Origin: Flavobacteriales bacterium
Lineage (GTDB): Bacteria > Bacteroidota > Bacteroidia > Flavobacteriales_D > Sanyastnellaceae
Assembly: GCA_002863125.1 (NCBI GenBank)
Contig: PKEB01000002.1
Span: 1-52,466, forward strand
Reading direction: 5' to 3'
Length of the DNA: 52,466 nucleotides
Made by a program: the position numbers and the translations under genes. Positions 8,620 through 16,585 of the stretch are shown here, piece after piece. The notes below the pieces were generated by a model that searched no databases, was not told the DNA's origin, and was given only the letters and a program-made list of their open reading frames with translations. How positions within the stretch are numbered: the first letter of the stretch is position 1; each line of letters begins with the position of its first letter.

Positions 8620-9969
8620 ATGCCACAGGAACAAAAACGACTTTCGTTTTGGCAAATCTGGAACATGAGCTTCGGATTCCTTGGAATCCAGTTTGGATTT
8701 GCCTTGCAAGGCGGCAACATGTCGCGCATTTTTCAAACGTTGGGGGCGAGTCCGGAAGAACTGCCTGGTCTGTGGATTGCAGCACCCTTGACGGGCTTAT
8801 TGGTGCAGCCAATCATAGGGTATTGGAGCGACCGTACGTGGAGCCCGAAGTGGGGGAGACGGCGGCCGTATTTCATGATTGGGGCCGTCCTGAGTTCGGC
8901 TGCGTTGTTCATCATGCCGCACAGTTCGGCGTTGTGGATGGCCGCGGGATTGCTGTGGGTGCTGGACGCATCCATCAACATCAGCATGGAGCCTTTCCGC
9001 GCGCTCGTTGCGGATAAGTTGCCTGAAGACCAGCGCAATTTTGGTTTCGTATTGCAGACGTTGATTATTGGCATAGGCACCTGGGTGGCGAGCAACCTTC
9101 CTTGGATTGTTACGCAACTGGGTGCGAAAAACGAAGCTCCCGCCGGCGAGATTCCGGATTCTGTGTTCTACTCGTTCGCTGTAGGCGCGGCGGTGTTCTT
9201 GATTACCATCATCGTCACGGTGTGGACTACGGACGAAGAACCACCGGAAGATCTGGCTGCATTCGAAAAGGCGAAAGCACTGTCTGCAGGCTTTTTGGCC
9301 GGCGCCAAGGAAATCCTCGGTTCGATTGCGGGAATGCCGAAGGTGATGCTGCAGCTTGGGGTGGTGCAATTCTTCAGCTGGTTTGCGTTTTTTACGATGT
9401 GGTCGTTCGCGACGCCGGCATTGACAGAACACGTCTTTGCTTCGCCCAATCCGGAAGCCGGCGCTGTCAACTTTGAAGTGGCCAATGCGGCATTCAATGA
9501 GGCCGCCAATGCCGTGTCTAGCGCCATGGGGGTCTACGGATTGAGTTCGATGGCGTTCGCGCTACTGCTCGCCTTCTACACCAGTCGATATTCCATCAAC
9601 CGCCGCTTAGTGCATGGAGTTTCCCTCGCCATTGGTGGACTTGGTTTTGCGTGGATGTTGCAACTGAATCCCGATTGTGCTGTACAATTGAAATGGTGTT
9701 TTGCGTGTATCGGTGTAGCGTGGGGTTCCATTCTCTCCATGCCATACGCCATGCTCTCAAGTTCGGTGCCTAAAGATCAAATGGGTATTTACATGGGCAT
9801 TTTCAACATGTTCATTGTCATCCCTCAGATCCTCGCAGCGCTTGGCGGAATCAATTGGGTGAACAGTGTTCTTTTCGACGGAAACATCGCCTTCACCATG
9901 ATGATTGCAGGGCTCAGCTTGGGGGCTGGTGCCCTTTCATTGGTGCTCGTTGATCGCTCCGTGCACTGA
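8620..9969 (+). CDS. MFS sugar transporter, SLC45/GPH type
   Basis: A 449-residue inner-membrane protein with about 12 hydrophobic segments. The loop [17 protein letters not shown] after the second segment is the hallmark D-R-(x)-G-R-R-R-P signature of SLC45 and plant sucrose:proton symporters, and [17 protein letters not shown] is the matching motif after segment four. Relatives in Bacteroidota are commonly linked to alpha-glucoside (maltose or sucrose) uptake. The exact substrate cannot be read from sequence. The next gene encodes a secreted protein with repeated carbohydrate-binding-like modules, which fits a sugar-use context. A one-mismatch promoter-like TAAATTCG lies at 8594-8601. Confidence 0.88.
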   Translation: MPQEQKRLSFWQIWNMSFGFLGIQFGFALQGGNMSRIFQTLGASPEELPGLWIAAPLTGLLVQPIIGYWSDRTWSPKWGRRRPYFMIGAVLSSAALFIMPHSSALWMAAGLLWVLDASINISMEPFRALVADKLPEDQRNFGFVLQTLIIGIGTWVASNLPWIVTQLGAKNEAPAGEIPDSVFYSFAVGAAVFLITIIVTVWTTDEEPPEDLAAFEKAKALSAGFLAGAKEILGSIAGMPKVMLQLGVVQFFSWFAFFTMWSFATPALTEHVFASPNPEAGAVNFEVANAAFNEAANAVSSAMGVYGLSSMAFALLLAFYTSRYSINRRLVHGVSLAIGGLGFAWMLQLNPDCAVQLKWCFACIGVAWGSILSMPYAMLSSSVPKDQMGIYMGIFNMFIVIPQILAALGGINWVNSVLFDGNIAFTMMIAGLSLGAGALSLVLVDRSVH

Positions 9970-10122
9970 TGCCAATATGTTGTATTTCAGACACCTTTTC
10001 GGCTTTAAACTAAAATTCCTTGTTGTTTTTAGATTATTTAAGTGTTATCTTCCAGCGTTAAATTGCCCATTCTCAATGGTAGAATAATGGCGTTCATAGA
10101 AAAAACAAAAAATTCTAACCTT

Positions 10123-13008
10123 ATGCGATTCTTAAGTTTTCTTGCGTGTGTCCTTCTCGGATTTGGTGCGCAAGCCCAAAATCTCGCTGGCACACAATGG
10201 CAATTGTACCCAGGTGCCGGAGCCATGGGTGTTGGGCCCAATCAGGGCGACACTGGATGGTGGTCAAGCAGCGAAGGAGATGTCGAAACACGGGCATGCT
10301 TGTTCGACGACATCTACGCATTCAATGCGGATGGTTCATTTCAAAATATCCTCCAAGACGCCACTTGGCTCGAAGGCTGGCAGGGCGTAGCCGAAGGCTG
10401 CGGGACGCCTGTCGCTCCCCACGATGGCACGGCCACGGCGACATGGTCTGAAGACGGTTCAAGTGTGACGCTTGATGGCACAGGGGCCTTCCTGGGCCTC
10501 GCAAAAGTGCACAACAACGGCGAGCTCTCTGATCCCGCCGATGCTCCCGCTTCTATCACGTATGAGATTACGTCGTTATCCGAAGATGCGATGACGTTGG
10601 ATATCAACTACAGCTTCGGATGGTGGCGCTTCCAGTTCGTTCCTGCCGGAACCGAGCTCGAAACATTCGACTTAACATTTGAAGTAAACACAGCAAATAT
10701 TGAAGTCGGTCCCAACGGCATGTACGCTGGTGGCGGCGCTTTGGGCGATGCCCAAGCAGTTGCTATGTCTGATGATGATGCCGATGGCATTTGGAGTGCA
10801 ACGATTTCCGTTAATGAGGGTTTTTCAGGTAATTATGTTTTCCTGAACAGCCCTAATGATGGTGGTGACTGGGATGCAAAAGAAGACTTGGCTGGATTGC
10901 CATGCGCAGACGGACCTTTCAATGACCGCCTACTGGCACCAGTAACAGAAAACACAACAATTAGTACGTGTTTTGGGCAATGCTCAACAGACGGTTCATG
11001 TGAACAGCCTGCGGCAACAGTAGACGTCTCGTTCAGCGTTGACATGAACGATTACCCTTCAGGCTTTGGGTTCGTGAACCTGAGCGGAAGTTTAAATGGC
11101 TGGTGTGGAGACTGCAATCAAATGTCGGATGATGATGGTGATGGAGTTTATGAAATAACCGTCTCCCTATCAGGAGAGTCCACCTATGAGTATAAATTTA
11201 CACTTGATAACTGGGCAGTTCAGGAAACCTTCATCGAAGGTGACGCATGTACTTCGACTATCGATGGATTCACCAACAGGTCCTTAGTTGTCGGATCAGA
11301 CAACGTTAATCTTAATGTAGTTTGCTTCAATTCCTGTGATGCTTGCACTGGAGCAGATCCAATCAGTGTAACATTCCAAGTGGATATGTCTGAGGAAGGC
11401 GCAAATCCAGCAGGAGTATTTATTGCCGGCAGCTTCCAGGGTTGGGATGCTGGTGCGAGCCAAATGTCTGATGACGACGGAGATCTTATTTACACTTACA
11501 CGCAAACAGGGATCCCTCCAAACTCAAATATTCAGTGGAAGTATTTGAATGGGGCAGATTTCTCTTTCGAAGAAACTGTTCCTCCTTCTTGCAATACAGG
11601 CACGAACCGATTCTACGATTTAGGAGAGGAAGATGTAGTCTTAGATGTGGTTTGTTTCAGCTCCTGCGTAGCTTGTGATGTAGAAGTACCGCAACACGAT
11701 GTGACATTTAATGTCAATACGGCTAATATTGAAGTTGGACCGAATGGAATGTACCTCGGTGGTGGTGATTTCTTCGGAGATGCTATGGGCCATGCAATGG
11801 CTGACGATGACGGAGATGGTATTTACACGGTAACGGTTGCAGTTCCTTCTGGCTATTCAGGTAACTATATTTTCTTAAATAGCCCGAATGATGGTGGCGA
11901 TTGGGGGGCGAAAGAAGACCTAGCTGGCCAAGAATGTGCTGATGGCACTTGGAATGACCGTTTACTCCCTGCAGTTACAGAAGACACTACTCTGAGCACT
12001 TGCTTTGGCGAGTGTTCTGAGGATGGATCATGCCCTGCTCCTCCTGCAGTATTCCATGACGTAACATTCAACTGCAACACGGCGAACATCACGGTAGGAC
12101 CGAACGGCATGTTCCTTGGCGGAGGTGATTACTTCGGCGATGCTATGGGACACGCAATGTCTGATGACGACGGCGACGGAATCTACACCGTCACGGTTGC
12201 TGTTCCTGATGGATACAGCGGAAACTACATTTACCTGAACAGCCCGAACGACGGTGGCGATTGGAATGCCAAAGAGGACCTCGCCGGCCAAGAATGCGCT
12301 GACGGTACATGGAATGACCGTTTGTTGCCAACTGTTACGGAGGCAACAACTGTAAGCGCTTGTTGGGAGCAGTGCGGAACAGACGGAACATGTGCTGCAC
12401 CGCCAGCGATGGTTGACGTTCAGTTCGCAATAGATATGAACACGACCGGATTCCCGAACGCTGACTACGATAATATCGTAATCAACGGCAGCTGGAACGG
12501 CTGGGGCGGCTGGGGTGTTACCCTCGCTGATGCTGACGGCGACGGCATCTTCACGGGCACACTGAACATCGAAGACGGTGCGAGCTTTGAATTCGTCATT
12601 GCCGCTACGGGTCCAGCCGATGGTTGGTCTGGATGGGGTACTGTTTTCAACGCTCCAGAAGCGTGTGCGGTTGCTCCGAACAACTACGGCGCAACAGCCG
12701 CAGAAGGATTGGTTGTTGCATACTGCGCTGGAAGCTGCGAGGCAACATGCCCAATCCCAGGTTGCACAGATCCATTCTACGCAGAATTCGATTTGGCAGC
12801 TACTGCTGATGACGGCTCTTGCGCGACGCCAGTGGCATTTGGTTGCATCTACGAAGCAGCTGAAAACTACAACGCTGAGGCAAACACAGACGACGGTTCT
12901 TGTGTATTTGAGTTGAATGCCTGCCCAGGCGATTTGGACGGCGATGGATTGGTGGCAACACCTGACTTGTTGCAGTTCTTGTCTGTCTTCGGCACCGACT
13001 GCGAATAA
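10123..13008 (+). CDS. Secreted multi-module, probably carbohydrate-binding protein with dockerin-like tail
   Basis: MRFLSFLACVLLGFGAQAQ gives a good signal peptide; in-frame ATGs at 10042 and 10087 would add a charged extension. The 961-residue product has an N-terminal domain (residues about 20-175; AVGP-like QGD-WWSSS and YAFNADGSFQNIL motifs) of a type found beside glycoside-hydrolase domains in Bacteroidota. Three NTANIxVGPNGM(Y/F) modules follow (about 183-295, 525-638, 645-759), mixed with three SusE-like beta-sandwich modules starting V-F-VDM (301-412, 414-523, 764-876). Two GCTD-type cysteine repeats and the tail CPGDLDGDGLVATPDLLQFL close the protein. No catalytic domain is evident. 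Binding to starch-like glucans is inferred from architecture and the neighbouring transporter. Confidence 0.82.
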   Translation: MRFLSFLACVLLGFGAQAQNLAGTQWQLYPGAGAMGVGPNQGDTGWWSSSEGDVETRACLFDDIYAFNADGSFQNILQDATWLEGWQGVAEGCGTPVAPHDGTATATWSEDGSSVTLDGTGAFLGLAKVHNNGELSDPADAPASITYEITSLSEDAMTLDINYSFGWWRFQFVPAGTELETFDLTFEVNTANIEVGPNGMYAGGGALGDAQAVAMSDDDADGIWSATISVNEGFSGNYVFLNSPNDGGDWDAKEDLAGLPCADGPFNDRLLAPVTENTTISTCFGQCSTDGSCEQPAATVDVSFSVDMNDYPSGFGFVNLSGSLNGWCGDCNQMSDDDGDGVYEITVSLSGESTYEYKFTLDNWAVQETFIEGDACTSTIDGFTNRSLVVGSDNVNLNVVCFNSCDACTGADPISVTFQVDMSEEGANPAGVFIAGSFQGWDAGASQMSDDDGDLIYTYTQTGIPPNSNIQWKYLNGADFSFEETVPPSCNTGTNRFYDLGEEDVVLDVVCFSSCVACDVEVPQHDVTFNVNTANIEVGPNGMYLGGGDFFGDAMGHAMADDDGDGIYTVTVAVPSGYSGNYIFLNSPNDGGDWGAKEDLAGQECADGTWNDRLLPAVTEDTTLSTCFGECSEDGSCPAPPAVFHDVTFNCNTANITVGPNGMFLGGGDYFGDAMGHAMSDDDGDGIYTVTVAVPDGYSGNYIYLNSPNDGGDWNAKEDLAGQECADGTWNDRLLPTVTEATTVSACWEQCGTDGTCAAPPAMVDVQFAIDMNTTGFPNADYDNIVINGSWNGWGGWGVTLADADGDGIFTGTLNIEDGASFEFVIAATGPADGWSGWGTVFNAPEACAVAPNNYGATAAEGLVVAYCAGSCEATCPIPGCTDPFYAEFDLAATADDGSCATPVAFGCIYEAAENYNAEANTDDGSCVFELNACPGDLDGDGLVATPDLLQFLSVFGTDCE
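11695..12400 (+). repeat. Tandem NTANI modules 2 and 3
   Basis: Two adjacent modules of about 113 residues are nearly identical as protein (shared stretches include YSGNYI-LNSPNDGGDW and GQECADGTWNDRLLP) but differ at many synonymous positions. Module 2 uses A/T-ending codons, module 3 mostly G/C-ending ones. Confidence 0.85.
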
Positions 13009-13035
13009 GCGCGATAACAACGAACAATTTCATGG

Positions 13036-13067
13036 AAAGCCGGTTCCCATACAGGGGCCGGCTTTTC
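13036..13067 (+). terminator. Rho-independent terminator
   Basis: AAAGCCGG and CCGGCTTTT form a strong stem with a CCC/GGG extension in the loop, ending in TTTTCT. It lies 27 bp after the stop of the modular secreted protein. Confidence 0.8.
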
Positions 13068-13093
13068 TATTCTTAAGCGCCGCTTCTTCTCTC

Positions 13094-13101
13094 TATCTTT
13101 G
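13094..13101 (+). promoter_or_regulatory. Bacteroidota -7 promoter element for ribA
   Basis: TATCTTTG matches TAnnTTTG exactly and ends 4 nt before the GTG start at 13106. This supports GTG as the true start and a leaderless mRNA. Confidence 0.65.
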
Positions 13102-13105
13102 TTCT

Positions 13106-13681
13106 GTGGAAAAACTCGCTGAAGCCCGATTACCTGTTCCCAATGCACAATTTACCATGATTGCATTTGGAGAAGAGGGTGATTTGCATCCGCACATTGC
13201 TCTTGTGTCGTCGTCAGCCGATGGCGCGGCAGTTCCGCTGGTGCGTGTGCACAGCGAGTGCATGACTGGCGATGTTTTCGGATCAACGCGCTGTGATTGC
13301 GGGCAGCAATTGGACTTGTCCCTGGACCAGATTGGAGCCGAAGGGGGCTGCTTGATTTACCTGCGCCAAGAAGGCCGCGGCATCGGGCTGGTCGAAAAAC
13401 TGAAGGCGTACAACCTCCAAGATGAGGGGATGGATACCATCGAAGCGAATGAAGCCCTCGGGCATCAAGCGGATGCTCGCTCGTTCGATGTGGCAGCAGA
13501 GATTTTGCGAACACTGGGCATGCTTGAGGTGCGGTTGCTGACCAACAATCCACAAAAAGTGAAAGAGCTCGAAGAAAACGGGATCCGCGTCGAAAAACGC
13601 GAGCCCGTGGTGATCGCTCCCGTTAAGGAAAACGAAGCCTATCTCGCCGTTAAAAAAGCGGTGATGGGGCACTGGCTGTAA
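13106..13681 (+). CDS. ribA: GTP cyclohydrolase II
   Basis: The first committed step of riboflavin synthesis: GTP to 2,5-diamino-6-ribosylamino-pyrimidinone phosphate, formate and pyrophosphate. The 191-residue product shows VHSECMTGDVFGSTRCDCG (three zinc-binding cysteines), RQEGRGIGL (catalytic region) and LLTNNPQKV near the C-terminus. No ATG fits the family start. GTG at 13106 gives VEKLAEARLPVP, which aligns with the usual KxxAEAxLPT start, and a TAnnTTTG promoter ends 4 nt before it. It follows a terminator and is probably transcribed alone. Confidence 0.94.
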   Translation: MEKLAEARLPVPNAQFTMIAFGEEGDLHPHIALVSSSADGAAVPLVRVHSECMTGDVFGSTRCDCGQQLDLSLDQIGAEGGCLIYLRQEGRGIGLVEKLKAYNLQDEGMDTIEANEALGHQADARSFDVAAEILRTLGMLEVRLLTNNPQKVKELEENGIRVEKREPVVIAPVKENEAYLAVKKAVMGHWL

Positions 13682-13691
13682 TTCGTCAGGC

Positions 13692-14969
13692 CTACATGGA
13701 GATGGCGTGCATGAGCTCCATGCACACGATGGCTCCCACCGTGCCGACGGCATAACCCAAAACAGCAAGCAGGACACCCACTGGGGCCAAGGCAGGAGAG
13801 AACGCGCTCGCTACAATCGGTGCACTGGCCGCACCGCCCACGTTGGCTTGTGAGCCCACCGCGACAAAGAAGAAGGGGGCTCTGATCATTTTGGCGACGC
13901 TCAAGAGGACCACGATGTGTGTCAGCATCCAAATGAGCCCGATCAAAATAACCGACCAGTAAACGTCCCAGTTGTGATACAGTTCCACCACGTCCATCTT
14001 CATGCCGATGGTCGCAACGAGAATGTACAGGAACACACTCCCCAGTTTGCTTGCCCCGGCGCCCTCGTAATTGCGGAGCCCGGTGAAGCTCAAGCCAATA
14101 CCCACAGCAGTCGCTGTCACGACAATCCAGAAGAATCCCTGCTCCAAGCTGCTTAAGTATTGAACGAAGCTGTCGGGGTTGCGCTCGAGGATGCCACCGA
14201 ACCACCCCTTAAATGTCGGTCCGAGCACATCTGCTGATACGTGTGCCAAAGCGACGGAACCAAAGGCCACACCGCCGATGATCATTAAGTCGGTAAACGA
14301 CGGCACTCGGGCAATGCCCAATTGGAAGGCTTCGACTTTCTTTTTGAGTTCATCGACTGCCGAAGCATCTGCTTTCAGTCGGCGGTCGAGCGCTGCGCTC
14401 ATGCCCGCTCCGACCAGCAAAAAGGGCATCCACAGGTTCGCTACAAACACATCCACTATGAGCATGGCGGAGAACTGGTCGTCGGTGGTCATGGAAATTT
14501 CCTTCAACGCCGCCTGATTGGCACCTCCACCAATCCAGCTACCGGCCACCGTCGACAGCCCGCGCCAAAAGGCGTCTGGCGCATCGCCGCCCAGAACTGC
14601 AGGTTCTATGAAGCTCACCGCCCAAAGGGCCAGCGGCCCCCCGATGATGATGCCGATGGTCGCCGCAAAAAACATGATGATGGCCTTCGGCCCCAGGTTC
14701 CAAATGCCCTTGAGGTCGATGCTCAAGCAGAGCAGCACCAAGCTGGCCGGCAAGAGGTAGCGGGACGCCACGAAGTACAAATTGGACGCCTCGCCGTCCA
14801 CCAGTCCAAAGCTGTTGTACATCGCTGGCAAGAAGTAGCAGACGAGCAGCGTTGGGATGATGGTGTAAAACCGCTTAAACTGAGGAAGGGTGCTGCTGTA
14901 AAAGACCAAGGCCAGTGTCGTCACCAGCAAGCCGAGCACCACGGCGTCGTTCGTAATCAATGCGTCCAT
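13692..14969 (-). CDS. DUF819 family membrane permease
   Basis: A 425-residue integral membrane protein with about 10-12 hydrophobic helices. The segment GSWIGGGANQAALKEI is the characteristic DUF819 motif; the family (Bacillus YjcL-like) contains predicted permeases of unknown substrate. ATG 14969 is chosen over an in-frame TTG at 14978; the promoter-like TTAGTTTG ends 6 nt before the ATG. It is separated from the upstream fkpA-like gene by a terminator, so it is probably its own unit. It converges with ribA with only 10 bp between stops. Confidence 0.85.
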   Translation of the reverse strand: MDALITNDAVVLGLLVTTLALVFYSSTLPQFKRFYTIIPTLLVCYFLPAMYNSFGLVDGEASNLYFVASRYLLPASLVLLCLSIDLKGIWNLGPKAIIMFFAATIGIIIGGPLALWAVSFIEPAVLGGDAPDAFWRGLSTVAGSWIGGGANQAALKEISMTTDDQFSAMLIVDVFVANLWMPFLLVGAGMSAALDRRLKADASAVDELKKKVEAFQLGIARVPSFTDLMIIGGVAFGSVALAHVSADVLGPTFKGWFGGILERNPDSFVQYLSSLEQGFFWIVVTATAVGIGLSFTGLRNYEGAGASKLGSVFLYILVATIGMKMDVVELYHNWDVYWSVILIGLIWMLTHIVVLLSVAKMIRAPFFFVAVGSQANVGGAASAPIVASAFSPALAPVGVLLAVLGYAVGTVGAIVCMELMHAISM

Positions 14970-15008
14970 GGGGCGCAAACTAATGAATTTCTGCGCCGGC
15001 TAGGCATG

Positions 15009-15036
15009 AAAAAACCCCGGCGGAACCGAGGTTTTT
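15009..15036 (-). terminator. Rho-independent terminator after the FKBP gene
   Basis: AAAAACC-CGG pairs with CCG-GGTTTTT. Read on the minus strand the stem ends in a T run and lies just downstream of the FKBP stop at 15057. Confidence 0.75.
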
Positions 15037-15056
15037 CATCATGCAGTGAAGCTTGA

Positions 15057-15725
15057 TTACTGGAAGGAGATCAATTCTACTTCGAAGATCAACGCCGAAT
15101 ACGGTGGGATGAGGCCGTTCGGGTTGGGGTTCGCGCCGTACGCCAATTCTTGTGGGATGTAGAACTTGGTCTTTCCACCGGGCTTCATGAGTTGCAGCCC
15201 TTCGGTCCATCCTTTGATGACGTTGCCCAAGGGGAAGGAGATGGGTTCGCCGCGCTTGTAAGACGAATCGAATTCGGTGCCGTCGATGAGCGTTCCGCGG
15301 TAGTGCACGGTCACGGTTGATGCTGCAGTTGGGTTTTCGCCTTCTCCGACGGTGAGGTGGGTGTACTGCAACCCGGATGCGGTTACGTTGACCTCTTTGT
15401 TCTCCGCGTTTTCCGCCAAGAAGGCCTCACTTTCCGCCTTGGCTGCTGCTCCGGCGGCTTCTTTCTTGGCTTGGAAGAATTCACCCACCATGGCGTTGGC
15501 CTGTTCAGGGGTCATACTGGCTGAAGCGGCCATTTGCTCGGCGAGGCCTTTGGCCATGTCGTCGGTTGAAATTTCATTGAGGCCTTGGTCTTGCAAGTTC
15601 TTCGCAAACAAAATGCCCAGGGCATAGCTGATGGATTCCATAGAGGGAGTGGTTTGGGCTCGGCCAGGAGCGGCGAGCAAGGTGATGAGAGAAAAGAGCG
15701 TTGCCGCTTTTATGATGTGTTTCAT
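15057..15725 (-). CDS. FKBP-type peptidyl-prolyl cis-trans isomerase, FkpA/Mip-like
   Basis: A 222-residue periplasmic foldase. MKHIIKAATLFSLITLLAAPGRAQ is a signal peptide, so the start is ATG 15725 rather than the upstream in-frame codon. Residues about 25-115 form the helical dimerisation domain typical of FkpA and Mip (SYALGILFAKNLQDQGL, then an Ala/Glu-rich helix). The C-terminal half is the FKBP domain (VHYRGTLIDGTEFDSSYKRG, VIKGWTEGLQLMKPGGK, YGANPNPNGLIPPYSALIF). It catalyses proline isomerisation of exported proteins. It starts 7 bp after yaaA and is probably cotranscribed with it. Confidence 0.93.
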   Translation of the reverse strand: MKHIIKAATLFSLITLLAAPGRAQTTPSMESISYALGILFAKNLQDQGLNEISTDDMAKGLAEQMAASASMTPEQANAMVGEFFQAKKEAAGAAAKAESEAFLAENAENKEVNVTASGLQYTHLTVGEGENPTAASTVTVHYRGTLIDGTEFDSSYKRGEPISFPLGNVIKGWTEGLQLMKPGGKTKFYIPQELAYGANPNPNGLIPPYSALIFEVELISFQ

Positions 15726-15732
15726 GGTTAAA

Positions 15733-16506
15733 TTATTTCGATGTTGAGGCGTCGCGGGTAAACACCCAATCGTCCGCCGATGAGAGGTTGGGATCGTAAG
15801 CATATCCCATTCCTGTGAATTGTTTCAAGTCTTCCGGGTTCGTCCATTGGTTTTGGACGATGTGCCGCGCCATGGTGCCCCGGGCTTCCTTCGCATAGGC
15901 CATTTTGGCTTTGTATTCCGTGCCAACCAATTCTTTGAAGGCGGGGGTGATGACCCGCCCTGCGTAGGTTTTGGCGATGGCCGCCTTGCTGTACTCGTTA
16001 CTCGCCAAGTTGATGATGAGGCCATTGGCGTCGGCTTCAATGCTCCGTTGGATGCGATCGCCCCAGAACGCATACAGATTGAGGGTTTTGGAGGCGATGG
16101 CCCACTTCAACCCCATTTCAAGGCGGTAGGGCTGCATCAGGTCAAGGGGCTTCAGCACGCCATACAGCCCTGACAGAATCCGCAGGTGCCGTTGGGCAAA
16201 CGCGCGGTCGGCATCATTCCACGTGCGGGCTTGAAGCCCCGTGTAAACGGCTCCCTTGAAGCAGTGGGCAGCAGGCCGGGCATTGGCTTCTGAAAAAGGG
16301 GTGCTCCAGCTGCTTGCCCATTCGACCGTCTGTGCAGCGATGCTGGGATTGACGCTCATCAGTCCTTCCACTTTTTTCGCACTCAACCGCTTCAGCTTCG
16401 CCATGAGCTTTTCCGATGCTTCGAGAAATGCTGGAAGCGTGTTGTCCTTGACCGGAGGTGCATCTTCAAAAGAGAGCGTTTTGGAAGGGGATAGGAGGAT
16501 GAGCAT
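15733..16506 (-). CDS. yaaA: YaaA/UPF0246 peroxide-stress protein
   Basis: A 257-residue cytoplasmic protein, the same length as E. coli YaaA, which lowers intracellular free iron during peroxide stress and binds DNA. Family blocks are LLSPSKTL at the N-terminus, FKGAVYTGL, ILSGLYGVLKPLDLMQPYRLEM and NLASNEYSKA. ATG 16506 is chosen because MLILLSPSK is the standard start and a promoter element at 16516-16523 overlaps the longer reading frame. The FKBP gene follows by 7 bp. Confidence 0.92.
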   Translation of the reverse strand: MLILLSPSKTLSFEDAPPVKDNTLPAFLEASEKLMAKLKRLSAKKVEGLMSVNPSIAAQTVEWASSWSTPFSEANARPAAHCFKGAVYTGLQARTWNDADRAFAQRHLRILSGLYGVLKPLDLMQPYRLEMGLKWAIASKTLNLYAFWGDRIQRSIEADANGLIINLASNEYSKAAIAKTYAGRVITPAFKELVGTEYKAKMAYAKEARGTMARHIVQNQWTNPEDLKQFTGMGYAYDPNLSSADDWVFTRDASTSK

Positions 16507-16515
16507 AAGCGACCA

Positions 16516-16523
16516 CAAAGCTA
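16516..16523 (-). promoter_or_regulatory. Promoter element for yaaA-FKBP
   Basis: TAGCTTTG on the minus strand is an exact TAnnTTTG match, 9 nt before the chosen ATG. A TTGG (one mismatch to TTTG) sits 19 nt upstream. Confidence 0.55.
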
Positions 16524-16585
16524 GCATTCAAGGCCAGTGAATCCAATTCGCGTATATTCGAAATCCAAACGTTAACCCCATCGCG

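Noticed and set aside
12028-13020. 330-residue minus-strand ORF
   Set aside because: Antisense of the repeat modules of the secreted protein at 10123; low-complexity cysteine/valine content.
14322-15056. 244-residue plus-strand ORF opposite DUF819
   Set aside because: His/Gln/Arg-rich antisense of a membrane protein, also running through a terminator hairpin.
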